Positions 44,032-53,086 of a stretch of 64,000 nt of DNA are shown here, piece after piece; position 1 is the first letter of the stretch, and the number at the start of each line of letters is the position of its first letter. The DNA lies in assembly GCA_024642525.1 (NCBI GenBank), contig JAHEAX010000005.1, positions 62,001 to 126,000 of the forward strand, in the 5' to 3' direction. The position numbers were made by a program, and so were the translations under genes. This stretch comes from Erythrobacteraceae bacterium (lineage in GTDB: Bacteria; Pseudomonadota; Alphaproteobacteria; Sphingomonadales; Sphingomonadaceae). The notes below the pieces were generated by a model. The model saw only the letters and a program-made list of their open reading frames with translations. It did no database searches and was not told where the DNA came from.

Positions 44032-44460
44032 CTAGTGGCGGTGCAGGTGCCAGAATTTCTCCATGGAAATATAGGTGAAGGAGGCGGTCCACCCCACCAT
44101 GACGAGGCCGTTCAGGGCTTCAATCCCGGAAATTATCCTCAGCTGGCCTTGCGGCACTAGGTCACCAATGCCGAGCGTGGTATAGGACGAAATAGAAAAA
44201 TAGAACGCGTGCTCGAGGTCGAAGGTTTCTGCGCCTGAAATGAACTCGTTACCGTCCAGATGGTGCAGCCAAAGATAGACGAAGGCATAGAGCAGCACCT
44301 GCAAGGCATGGGATAGCTGCGCAACAGCCAGCACCACGATGATCCGCGCCCGAGCGGGAATGTGCATATGTACGAAACTGCGCGAAGTCAGGCGCAGGGC
44401 TTCATAATGAATGAGGATCGTGAGGGCGACCAATACGATCGAGATCAGCATCGCGATCAT
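44032..44460 (-). CDS. Two-helix ion channel family protein
   Basis: A 142-residue membrane protein with about four hydrophobic segments, the last two flanking a pore loop and selectivity-filter-like sequence SYTTLGIGDLVP near residue 95. In potassium channels the filter is TVGYG; here T-L-G-I-G keeps the key Gly residues but replaces Tyr with Ile, a variant seen in small bacterial ion_trans_2 proteins. Ion selectivity cannot be predicted with certainty. It carries no RCK or cyclic-nucleotide-binding domain. It stands alone, divergent from the isoprenoid gene trio across 238 bases that hold no other gene. Confidence 0.85.
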   Translation of the reverse strand: MIAMLISIVLVALTILIHYEALRLTSRSFVHMHIPARARIIVVLAVAQLSHALQVLLYAFVYLWLHHLDGNEFISGAETFDLEHAFYFSISSYTTLGIGDLVPQGQLRIISGIEALNGLVMVGWTASFTYISMEKFWHLHRH

Positions 44461-44698
44461 GAGATGAGGGCCATTGCAGAAACAATCCGCCCGCTATTCA
44501 GTCGGCTACGGGCCGGATTCGCAAATCCGCCTGTCCTGCTGTTTCGATTACATAATATCGCCATCAGCCAGCCTCCCCAAGCGGCCATTCTATGGCCCGT
44601 TTTCTTGGGCGCAAGAAGTAACGCTTGCAATCGCATCAGGTGCAGAACACTCTGTGTCGGGGTCCAGCGTGCAAGTGGTGGTTTGTTAAGGGGGAAAA

Positions 44699-46198
44699 AT
44701 GGCACGATCGAGCCGTTTCGACGCAATTGTCGTCGGCGGAGGCCCTGCTGGCTCTGCCATGGGATGGTCGCTGGCGCGCCGCGGTATCGCGGTGGCCGTG
44801 GTTGAACGGGCCAGTTTCCCGCGCGAAAAGGTCTGCGGTGATTTTGTCGAACCAGCAGGGCTGCGCATTCTGGAAGCGATGGGCTGCACTGGCGATCTCG
44901 GCTTCTCCAGCCGCCTGCCGATTACTCACAACCGCGTCTATTTCGGCCCGCGAATGCCTTATCGCGGAGAAATTCCCTATTATGACGGCGCCCACGGGAT
45001 GCCGGGCCATGGCTTCATCATCCCGCGTGACGAGCTGGATACGGTGCTGCTCGCCAATGCAGAAGCAACCGGCGCAACTGTTTTCCGGGCGACTGCTGCA
45101 TCCTCGGTGGAGCGCAAGGATGGCCTGATGCATGTCACGGTCAAGGACAAGCAAGGCACAAGCGAATTGACCGCTCCCATCGTGGTGGGGGCAGACGGCG
45201 TTCAATCCATGGTCGCGCATAGTGCCGGGCTCAGGCGGACAGACCGGCGGCATATCGGCGTTTCCCAGCGGGTCTATATCGAAGGCGTCGAAGTGGATCA
45301 GGGCGAAGCCACGATCTGGTTCGATGAAGACCATTATCCCGGCTATGGCTGGATGTTCCCGATGCACGGCGGCCGCGCCAATATGGGTGTGGGCCTGCTG
45401 AGCGAGACTTGCGACCGGTTTGGCCTGTCAGTGCAGGAAAGCTTCCGCGATGCGGTGGAGCGGCTGCGCATCCGGCATCCCGGCTGCGCCAATGCCCGCA
45501 TTGCCAGCAAGCCGCTGGGCGGGGCGGTGCATATGTATGGCGGCATCACGCGCAATCACTTTGCTGGCGGGCTGCTGGTGGGTGATGCTGGCGGCTTTGT
45601 CGACCCGATGACAGGTGAAGGCATCACGCAGGGCATGGAATCGTCCATTATCGGTGCGCGCACGGTGGCCGCGGCACTGGAAGCGGGACGGTTCGAAGAA
45701 GCCGACCTTGCCCGGTACGAGCAGGATTTTCGCGCCCATTTTGACCCTGCGATGCTGTATCTGGTCTTTTGTGCGACGGTTTTGCGCAACCGGCATTTCT
45801 CGGAATTCGGTTTCAGTTCCACCCGGCAGGGCTTTGAAAAGGCGCAGCACGATCGTTCCTTCGGGGAAGTTTCAGGCACGGCATTTGGCGGGTTGAATGT
45901 GCAGCCATTGGCGATGGCCGGCCAGATATGGTGGAGCATTGCCAGGCATCTGGCAGAAAATGGCGCCGCCATGATTGCCAGTGCCATCACCGGCAGGCCC
46001 GTCAGTTCAAACCCGGTAGCAGGCGATTTTGCCGCATGGCAACGCGGCTGGCGTGCATCAATGGCAGATGACCCGGCATGGCATCTGGCCTGGTTAAAGG
46101 ATATTGTTCGATCGGCGTCGCGCCTTGGCCCTTCATTGCGGATGGTTGAAAATCCGCGACTTCGTGGGCCGCTTGCACATGAAGGGGCACCAGCATGA
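44699..46198 (+). CDS. Geranylgeranyl-reductase-family flavoprotein
   Basis: A 499-residue FAD-dependent oxidoreductase of the geranylgeranyl reductase / PHBH-fold family. The Rossmann GGGPAG is at residues 13-18, the family signature FPREKVCGDFVEPAGLRILE follows, the P-x-x-Y-x-W-x-F-P-like isoprenoid-pocket motif is present as YPGYGWMFP near 218-226, and the second FAD motif GLLVGDAGGFVDPMTGEGI near 293-311. Family enzymes hydrogenate isoprenoid chains (phytyl, archaeal lipids, menaquinone tails). AAGGGGG lies four bases before the ATG. Its stop overlaps the start of the next flavoprotein (ATGA), and a polyprenyl synthase follows, so the three likely work in one pathway. Confidence 0.88.
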   Translation: MARSSRFDAIVVGGGPAGSAMGWSLARRGIAVAVVERASFPREKVCGDFVEPAGLRILEAMGCTGDLGFSSRLPITHNRVYFGPRMPYRGEIPYYDGAHGMPGHGFIIPRDELDTVLLANAEATGATVFRATAASSVERKDGLMHVTVKDKQGTSELTAPIVVGADGVQSMVAHSAGLRRTDRRHIGVSQRVYIEGVEVDQGEATIWFDEDHYPGYGWMFPMHGGRANMGVGLLSETCDRFGLSVQESFRDAVERLRIRHPGCANARIASKPLGGAVHMYGGITRNHFAGGLLVGDAGGFVDPMTGEGITQGMESSIIGARTVAAALEAGRFEEADLARYEQDFRAHFDPAMLYLVFCATVLRNRHFSEFGFSSTRQGFEKAQHDRSFGEVSGTAFGGLNVQPLAMAGQIWWSIARHLAENGAAMIASAITGRPVSSNPVAGDFAAWQRGWRASMADDPAWHLAWLKDIVRSASRLGPSLRMVENPRLRGPLAHEGAPA

Positions 46199-48369
46199 CC
46201 ATGGAACCGAAAACGTCTGAAGACAGCACAGATCAACTCGCCGAGGCACGGCAGGCCGGTAATGGCAATACCGTCGCGATTGTGGGCGGCGGGCTGGCGG
46301 GGCTCAGCACGGCAATGAAGCTGTGCGATGCGGGCTTTGATGTGACCTTGTTCGAAGCGCGTGACCGGCTGGGCGGCAATGCATCATCCATGGAACGACC
46401 GGTCGAAGGTGAAGATGCCCTCGAGCAGGATGTCTATCCGCACATGTTCTGCGACTGGTACGAGAATTTCTGGGACCTGTTCGAGAACGACCTTGGCCTG
46501 AACCGCGACGATTATTTCTCGCCGCGCCAGGGCGTGAACATGCTGAAGAAGGGTGAGCGCGAATATAGCGAATTGCTGAACAACACGTCGATGGAAGCAG
46601 TGGTCCACAATATGAAGTCGGGCCTGCTGTCACCTGCAGAATGTTTCCTGCTTGGTTATTCCATGCTCGACCTGACGGCGCATCCGTTTGACCGCAGCAG
46701 CCTTGACCAGCTGGACAAGCTGGACGTCAATGGCTTCATCTATTCTCGCGGTTATGCAACTGAAAATGTTGCAAAAATGGAAAATTACATCCTCACGCTC
46801 ATCTGGTCTATCCAGAGCGAGGATACCGCCGCTGCAACTTACCAGAATTTCCTGCGGCACTGTTTCAAGTTTCCCGACAATTCGCCGTTTTCCTGGCTGC
46901 TGAAGGGCAGCCTCGACAAGATGTTGATCCAGCCGATCAGGGACAAGCTGATCGAGAAGGGCTGCAAGATCGAAAGTGGCGCAACCGTCTGCTCCGTGCG
47001 GCTGAGGGATGATGTTCCCGAAATCCGCTGGAAGCATGACACTTCTGAAAAGCGGGCCAAGGTGCAGTCCTTTGATTATACTGTTCTGGCGGTTGGGCCT
47101 GCTGCTCTTACGCATCTGGTGATGGGGCCGGATGATGCCAGCCATGGCCGGCGGCTCATCGCCTGCGAACAATCGCTTTCCCACGTGCAGAGCATGACTG
47201 CGGTGCCCATTCCAGTCGTCGACATTTATCTGAAGCGCAAGCTGGAGAATTTCCCCAAGGACCACATCGGGCTGGGCGGTTCGAAATACGGCCTGACGGT
47301 GCTCGATATTTCGCAGCTGTGGGTTGATCAGAAATTTGACGACAAGACCGCGATTATCGTGGCAGCGTCCGATGCCGCTTCCATTCCTTCTCTGGATTGC
47401 ACAGGGCAGGCGTGGCTGATGCTGCAGGAATTGCATGAATTCTACCCAGATATCGACATCGGCCGATACTGGTCAGACCCTGATTGCGACATCGATTGGG
47501 GCAAGACCAATTGCCGCGACAATGTCGATTATCCGCTATTTCTCAACAGCGTTGGTAGCTGGGAATGGCGGCCCGAATCCGCCTATCCCGAAACGATGCC
47601 GCGGGTATTCTTTGCGGGCGATCTCTGCCGCACGGATGTCGACATGGCGACCGTCGAAGGCGCGGTGCAATCGGGCTATCAGGCAGCAAAGGCGGTGCAG
47701 GAACAGGACGCGAAATTCACCGGCAACGGCATTCGCGGGCCGAAGATCGGCGTCATTGCGCACACCACTTACAGCACGGCCACTTTCCGCGCGGCCAAAC
47801 TGATGTTCATGCCCTTTGCCTATGGCGCATTGGCGATGACGGCATATCAGCAATGGAAAGACCGAAGTTCCGAAGGCAAGACGACATGGGGCAAGAGCGA
47901 ATTTTCCCTGTCCGAATATCTGCTGCTGGTGCCGTTGCAGTTCACCATGGACTGGTGGAAAGGGGTCTATTGGCTGGGCCGGGCCCTGACCGATGGCGGC
48001 GATGACGATCCGCTGAATACCGGCATCATGTACAAAGCTGCGCCTACGCCTGAAGGTGAGCATCCTGAGCCTGAGACTGCACGCGCCCGGATTGACGCGG
48101 CGACCAGTAATACAGACCATGAAGACCATATCGTCGGCCTTGGCGCGGCTGCGCTCAATGCCATGGGTGAATGCGCTGCCTATGCGTCAAATCACTTGTC
48201 CGGCGAGATGAGGAAAGCAGATGGCAGGCCGGTCAGCCCGGGCATTGCGGCGGCCGGTTCCATCCTGGGGGCCGCGGCCAGAATTGGCGGGAATGTCATC
48301 GCGGCCATGCAGAAACAGAACGGCTTGTCGACCGACCCATACATCCGGCGCCACCGCGTCAAACGCTAG
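46195..48369 (+). CDS. Phytoene-desaturase/amine-oxidase-like FAD protein with C-terminal extension
   Basis: A 724-residue FAD enzyme. An N-terminal Rossmann motif (VAIVGGGLAGLSTAMKLCDA, residues 27-46, with EARDRLGGNASSM) and the C-terminal FAD motif (PRVFFAGDLCRTDVDMATVEGAVQSGY, split around residue 475) place it in the carotenoid-desaturase / hydroxysqualene-dehydroxylase / amine-oxidase superfamily. About 220 residues follow that do not belong to the fold, including a likely membrane-associated region (TFRAAKLMFMPFAYGALAM, LLLVPLQFTMDW) and a Glu/Pro-rich stretch. No exact subfamily is recognised. It overlaps the reductase gene by four bases, so translation is coupled. Confidence 0.85.
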   Translation: MTMEPKTSEDSTDQLAEARQAGNGNTVAIVGGGLAGLSTAMKLCDAGFDVTLFEARDRLGGNASSMERPVEGEDALEQDVYPHMFCDWYENFWDLFENDLGLNRDDYFSPRQGVNMLKKGEREYSELLNNTSMEAVVHNMKSGLLSPAECFLLGYSMLDLTAHPFDRSSLDQLDKLDVNGFIYSRGYATENVAKMENYILTLIWSIQSEDTAAATYQNFLRHCFKFPDNSPFSWLLKGSLDKMLIQPIRDKLIEKGCKIESGATVCSVRLRDDVPEIRWKHDTSEKRAKVQSFDYTVLAVGPAALTHLVMGPDDASHGRRLIACEQSLSHVQSMTAVPIPVVDIYLKRKLENFPKDHIGLGGSKYGLTVLDISQLWVDQKFDDKTAIIVAASDAASIPSLDCTGQAWLMLQELHEFYPDIDIGRYWSDPDCDIDWGKTNCRDNVDYPLFLNSVGSWEWRPESAYPETMPRVFFAGDLCRTDVDMATVEGAVQSGYQAAKAVQEQDAKFTGNGIRGPKIGVIAHTTYSTATFRAAKLMFMPFAYGALAMTAYQQWKDRSSEGKTTWGKSEFSLSEYLLLVPLQFTMDWWKGVYWLGRALTDGGDDDPLNTGIMYKAAPTPEGEHPEPETARARIDAATSNTDHEDHIVGLGAAALNAMGECAAYASNHLSGEMRKADGRPVSPGIAAAGSILGAAARIGGNVIAAMQKQNGLSTDPYIRRHRVKR

Positions 48370-48442
48370 GGCGGGCGGAAAAATTACGGCAATCGAATGT
48401 GTCCGGCACCAAGGTGCCAGCAGGGCAATCAGGGGGTAGTCT

Positions 48443-49372
48443 TTGGATAAAATAACTGCCGGGATCGTGGCCCAACTGGGTTTCACCGATGAAATGCAGA
48501 AACTGCGCGCCTTGCTCGACGGGTGGATTGCCCAATCGGCGTTCGACATACAGCCGCTGCTGGAATGGCAATTTGATGCAGGGTCGAAGTATTTTCGGCC
48601 GCTGACCATCTTCGGCTGTTACAGGGCGAGTTTCGGGCAGCCGGTTCCGGACAATATCATTCGGTCAGCCGCCGTGCTGGAAATGATGCACAACATGACG
48701 CTCGTCGTCGATGACATTCTCGACCATTCCGACGAACGGCGCGGCAAGCCGACCATGCATTCCAAATTCGGGATGCTTCCGGCCCTGATGGCATCGGGCT
48801 TCATCGTTGCCGACGGCTTTACCATGTCGGCTGATGACCCGCATGATATCCGGCTGTTCGCCGACCTTATCAAGCGGCTTGGCGTTGCCGAATGCGCGCA
48901 GTGGCGGCTGCGGCGACAACCGCTTGGCGTGTCCGATTGGGAAGGTATTGCAGGCGAGGATACAGGATCGATGTTCGAAACCTGCGCCTGCCTTGCGACG
49001 CGGGACGAAAGCCTGCGAAAATTCGGCAGGCTCATTGGCATGCTCTATCATGGCTGCGACGATGTGGGCGATGTGAAGGGGCTGGAATCGCTTGGCGGCG
49101 GGGGCGAGGAAGACCTGCGCGACGGGATTTTGACCTTGCCGGCAGCGCTCGCCATCCAGGACCCGGCAATCTGCGCCATGTTCTGCAAGGCTGAACCGTC
49201 AGACGCAGAATTGCAGGCCATTTCGCGGGCGATGATTGACCAGCTGCCGGCAGCAGACGCGCATCTCGACCAATTGGCTGTCGAGGCGAAATGGGAAGCG
49301 CAGGTCCATACCAAGGACCCGTCATCACTGATTGCACTGGTGGATTACACACGCGAATTATCGCGCCGTTAA
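48443..49372 (+). CDS. Polyprenyl diphosphate synthase family protein
   Basis: A 309-residue all-helical trans-isoprenyl diphosphate synthase. The first Asp-rich motif is DDILD (residues 90-94) and the second DDVGD (206-210), so both magnesium-binding sites are intact. The N-terminal substrate site reads DAGSKYFRPL instead of the usual G-G-K-R-x-R-P, and the segment before the second motif is LYHGCDDVGD instead of F-Q-I-x-D-D, so this is a divergent member and chain length cannot be inferred. The start is TTG at 48443, six to seven bases behind AGGGGG. It closes the plus-strand trio and ends seven bases from the convergent TIR-STAND gene. Confidence 0.9.
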   Translation: MDKITAGIVAQLGFTDEMQKLRALLDGWIAQSAFDIQPLLEWQFDAGSKYFRPLTIFGCYRASFGQPVPDNIIRSAAVLEMMHNMTLVVDDILDHSDERRGKPTMHSKFGMLPALMASGFIVADGFTMSADDPHDIRLFADLIKRLGVAECAQWRLRRQPLGVSDWEGIAGEDTGSMFETCACLATRDESLRKFGRLIGMLYHGCDDVGDVKGLESLGGGGEEDLRDGILTLPAALAIQDPAICAMFCKAEPSDAELQAISRAMIDQLPAADAHLDQLAVEAKWEAQVHTKDPSSLIALVDYTRELSRR

Positions 49373-49379
49373 ATACCCT

Positions 49380-52300
49380 TCAGGCCGTCATCGCGCCCGA
49401 CAATTGAGCCAGCGCCTGCTGAGCAGTGGCAAGGTCAGGTGTGTTGGTCTGCGGCGTGCAGCGGGCAAGTGACGCTTCCAGGACTTTGGCGGCTTCTGTC
49501 TTGCGGCCGCTGTCAGCCAGCATTTGCGAAAGCTGGATGGCGGGCGGCAGTTCAAGTGCAATCAGGCCCATTTCCGCAGCAAGGGCGATCGCGGCACGGT
49601 AATCTTCCTCGGCCTCGTCGTCGCGGCCCAGCTTCCGCTTCAACCGGGCGAGGATTTCAAGCGTTTGCGGTCTGACCACCCGTTCTTGCGGGTTGGCAAT
49701 CAGCGCTTCTTCTGCCGTTTCCATCGCTTCTTCGATGCGGCCGTGCACTTCCATGGCCATGGCCATGCGGTTCATGTTGATGGTCAGGCCGACCAGCGAA
49801 TTGGCCTTGGCCATTTCGTCCATGGTTTTGCGCATGGTCGCAATATCATCTTCGCCCGTCTCTTCCTTGGCATGGATCCAGCCGAACTTCGCGCGCGTCA
49901 GATGGGCGATGTAGGCAAAGCCGTTTTCCTCGCACACATTCAGCGCCTTCCTGGTGTGGACCAGGGCTGCTTCATAATCGCCTTCAAAGGCTGTTACCGT
50001 GCCGGCAAAATGGTTGGCCACTGCAATGGCATAGGGCTGGCCGCCATTTTCCGCGACCGAAATGGCATGATTGATGCGCTGTATGGCAAGGTCTGACCGG
50101 CCGGAAACCCATCCGGCAAGCGCCGCGACCCCGATTGCCACCACGTCATCAAGCGGGGAATGGCTGAAGCCCTGCGCGCTGATTACGTGCTGTAGATTGG
50201 CGTAGTCCGCTTCAAAATCCTTCATTCGCCCAGTGTAGAAACCGGTCTGGATGCGGGCGTTGGCATGGAAATAGTCGAGCCAGGGTATCTCTTCGGCTTC
50301 CGGCGTTTCCTTGCTCAGGCTCAGCACTCTTTCGGTGATTGTATCGGCCTGCTGATAGTCGCCAGCGGTGATGACCGCGCGCCACAATTGCGCTTCTTCG
50401 ATCAGCACCTTGCCCAGCATTCCGCCCTGTTTGGCCAGTGCCAATGCGCGGCTGGCGGCTTCCACCGTTTCAGGGTCGGCATAGCCATGGGTCTGCTGTA
50501 AAGCTCGGTTGAGCGCGCTCCACAGGCTGGTTTCCAGCTCGTCCCGTGATGGTCCTTCGGGCTGGGTTTCCAGCACGGAAAGGCCCTGGCGGAAATGCGC
50601 CGCAGCTTCCTTGCAGGCACCACGATCATAGGCTGTCTCGCCTGCTTTCTGCCATGCGGCCACTGCCTCTGCGCCTTTGCCGGCACGGGTCCAGTGGGTC
50701 GCCAGCAATTCCTGCTGGGATTCTGCGATATGGGGGAACCGTTCGACAATGGTGATTGCAGCCAGCCCGTGCAATTCGCGCTGCCGCCGCTTAGGCAGTG
50801 TATCATAGGCGGCATCCTGCACCAGCGCGTGTTTGAACCGGTAAGTGGAATTGGGCGGCGCGCCGCGCATGAACAGCAATTGTTCATCGGCCAGCAGCGC
50901 CAGCAGCCCGCCCATTTCATCTTCTGTATGGTCGGTGATTTCCGCCAGCAATGAATGGGGGAAATCGCGCCCCAGAATGGCGGCAATCTGCAGCAATTCG
51001 CGTGCCGGCCCCAGCCGGTCGAGGCGGGCCGCGAGCAGGCTTCGCAAAGTGGGCGGAATTGCGGCCGCACGGCCGATGCCGCCTTCGCCATGGCTGGCGG
51101 CGATCAGCCGCGCCAGCTCTTCTGCAAACAGCGGCACGCCGTCTGCCCGGTCGAGCACGGTCTGGATGGTCTTTGTGTCAATGCCGCTGTCACCGGCTGC
51201 CTCGGCAATGATGGCACGAATTTCGTTTTGCGGCAGGCGGCCAAGATTGATGCGGCTGTGGTTTTCGCGTTCCGACCACGGGGCCTGGAACTCAGGCCGC
51301 GCGGTGCCGATTATCAATATCCGGTCGCTTTCGGCCTGTTCGACCAGCATCTGGATGACTTCCATGCTGGAAGGGTCAATCCACTGGCAATCATCCACCA
51401 GCAAAACCAGCGGTTTTGACCGGGCAAGATCGAAGGTCGCTTCCACCAGCGTGGCAAGAAGCTGGCTGCGCTGCTGTTCCTGCGTCAGATTCGGTGTGGC
51501 CATATCGCCGGGCAGGTCAATCCCGATAACCGGCGCAACAAGTCCGATCAGCCGGGCTGGCAGGCCCAGTTCCCTAACGCCATCGGCCAGCGCAATCGCC
51601 GGATCGCCGCCGCGCTCCTCTGCCATGTGCCGCAGCATATGGCCGATGGCGTGATAAGGCGTGTTGGGAAAGAGCGATGCACCCTGAAGGGTGATCCAGT
51701 AATGGTCATCAGTGCGAAGAGAGGCACTGAATTCATCGATCAGCCTTGTCTTGCCGATGCCCGGTTCGCCGCAGACAAGGACAAACTGCCCTTCGCCGCT
51801 TTGGACTCTTGACCACCGGCTCCTTATCAGCGCCAGCTCGTCCTCTCGTCCGAAAAACCCCGTGGCAAGGCTGGACGCCCAGCCGCGCGTGGTGCCGCCG
51901 CTGGAACGCGCACCTGCCACCTTGTAGAAACTGGTTTCGCTCCCTCCGCCCTCGACTTTTTCGAGATCGAATGCGCGCGCTGCCAGTTCATGCACGGGGT
52001 CGGTCACCAGCACGGATGCCGGTCCGGCAAGATCGCGGGCAGTCTTGGCAATGGCCGACCCGTCGCCGAACATTTCGGTGTCGCCGCTGCTATCGGCAGT
52101 CACCAGAACATCGCTGGTGTGGATGCCCACTTGCAGTTCCATCGCCGCACCTGTGCCCGGTACCACGTCATCAGCCAGGGTCGCGGTGCGTTCTACCAAG
52201 CTCAGTGCTGCACGAATGGCGCGCTGGGCTGCGTCTTCCTGCGCGGCTGGATAGCCAAACAGCGCGCTTAACGTATGGGCGTCCCATTTTGCGGTTGCTC

Positions 52301-52910
52301 CGAATTTTTCGATGATGGCGTTCAACGGCGGCTGGATGCCCGACAAGATGTCGTGCCAGTCTTCCGGGTCCATCGACGATGCCAGTTCGCGGCCGTTTGA
52401 AAGGCGTGCGGAAAGGAATGTAATCTGGCGCCTTTCGCTCGAGGGCCTGGCCGCTCTGGGTGCAGGAGTTACGGCAGGCGCGGGGGCTGGTGATGGGACA
52501 GAACCTGTGCTGCCACCTTTGCGGCCAAGAAAATCGCGGACATGGCCGGCAAAGGCCTGCCACGCTGGATCGGCCAGATCGCCCAGCCAATGGGTCAGGT
52601 CCGGTGTCTGGGTCAATTCGAACATGATGGGCCGTTCGCACGGTTCAATCATGCAGGGCACAAATGTTCCGGCGCGCTGGGCCAGCGTTGCCTCGGCCCT
52701 GACCCACCGCGATGCAACAGATTTGCGCGACCACAGCACCACGACTGCTTTCGCATCGCGTAAAGCCTTTTCCGTGACTTCGTCATACACCTGGCCAGCG
52801 CGCAGATCCACGTCCCACCATACCGACAGGCCGGCTGCCTCGAAAGCGCGAACAAACATGTCCGCCGCTTCCTGATCGTCACGATTGTAGGAAAGAAATA
52901 TATCCTGCAA
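49380..52910 (-). CDS. TIR / degenerate class III cyclase / STAND ATPase / TPR protein
   Basis: A 1176-residue multidomain signalling protein. Residues 1-130 form a TIR domain (IFLSYNRDDQEAADMFVRAF; SRWVRAEATL with Glu73 at the NADase catalytic position). A Pro/Ala linker (131-157) leads to a class III nucleotide-cyclase-like domain (about 158-335) in which both metal-binding Asp positions are lost (ITFLSARL and DAHTLSALFG). An AAA/STAND ATPase follows, with Walker A GEPGIGKTRL (381-390), Walker B LVLLVDDCQW (501-510) and a winged-helix region, then TPR-like helical repeats (about 740-1170). The plan resembles NLR-like sensors. It stands alone on the minus strand. Regulation or defence is inference. 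Confidence 0.9.
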   Translation of the reverse strand: MQDIFLSYNRDDQEAADMFVRAFEAAGLSVWWDVDLRAGQVYDEVTEKALRDAKAVVVLWSRKSVASRWVRAEATLAQRAGTFVPCMIEPCERPIMFELTQTPDLTHWLGDLADPAWQAFAGHVRDFLGRKGGSTGSVPSPAPAPAVTPAPRAARPSSERRQITFLSARLSNGRELASSMDPEDWHDILSGIQPPLNAIIEKFGATAKWDAHTLSALFGYPAAQEDAAQRAIRAALSLVERTATLADDVVPGTGAAMELQVGIHTSDVLVTADSSGDTEMFGDGSAIAKTARDLAGPASVLVTDPVHELAARAFDLEKVEGGGSETSFYKVAGARSSGGTTRGWASSLATGFFGREDELALIRSRWSRVQSGEGQFVLVCGEPGIGKTRLIDEFSASLRTDDHYWITLQGASLFPNTPYHAIGHMLRHMAEERGGDPAIALADGVRELGLPARLIGLVAPVIGIDLPGDMATPNLTQEQQRSQLLATLVEATFDLARSKPLVLLVDDCQWIDPSSMEVIQMLVEQAESDRILIIGTARPEFQAPWSERENHSRINLGRLPQNEIRAIIAEAAGDSGIDTKTIQTVLDRADGVPLFAEELARLIAASHGEGGIGRAAAIPPTLRSLLAARLDRLGPARELLQIAAILGRDFPHSLLAEITDHTEDEMGGLLALLADEQLLFMRGAPPNSTYRFKHALVQDAAYDTLPKRRQRELHGLAAITIVERFPHIAESQQELLATHWTRAGKGAEAVAAWQKAGETAYDRGACKEAAAHFRQGLSVLETQPEGPSRDELETSLWSALNRALQQTHGYADPETVEAASRALALAKQGGMLGKVLIEEAQLWRAVITAGDYQQADTITERVLSLSKETPEAEEIPWLDYFHANARIQTGFYTGRMKDFEADYANLQHVISAQGFSHSPLDDVVAIGVAALAGWVSGRSDLAIQRINHAISVAENGGQPYAIAVANHFAGTVTAFEGDYEAALVHTRKALNVCEENGFAYIAHLTRAKFGWIHAKEETGEDDIATMRKTMDEMAKANSLVGLTINMNRMAMAMEVHGRIEEAMETAEEALIANPQERVVRPQTLEILARLKRKLGRDDEAEEDYRAAIALAAEMGLIALELPPAIQLSQMLADSGRKTEAAKVLEASLARCTPQTNTPDLATAQQALAQLSGAMTA

Positions 52911-53030
52911 CCAACTTCCTCATTAGCGCGACAACCAACTATTACAGTATCCGGTGCTGGCCGCCAATAGAGTTCATGGGTTGGATTTTTCGAACAGTTT
53001 CGCGCCCGGGCATTCAGGATTTCAAAAAAT

Positions 53031-53064
53031 AACGCCGCCGTTCCGGTGCAGGAACGGCGGCGTT
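53031..53064 (-). terminator. Terminator of the DEAD-box helicase gene
   Basis: A 14-bp perfect stem (AACGCCGCCGTTCC, 53031-53044, against 53051-53064) with a 6-base loop, followed on the minus strand by ATTTTTTG. It lies 22 bases after the helicase stop. Confidence 0.92.
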
Positions 53065-53086
53065 CTGGTGTTCGATCTTTGCTGGA

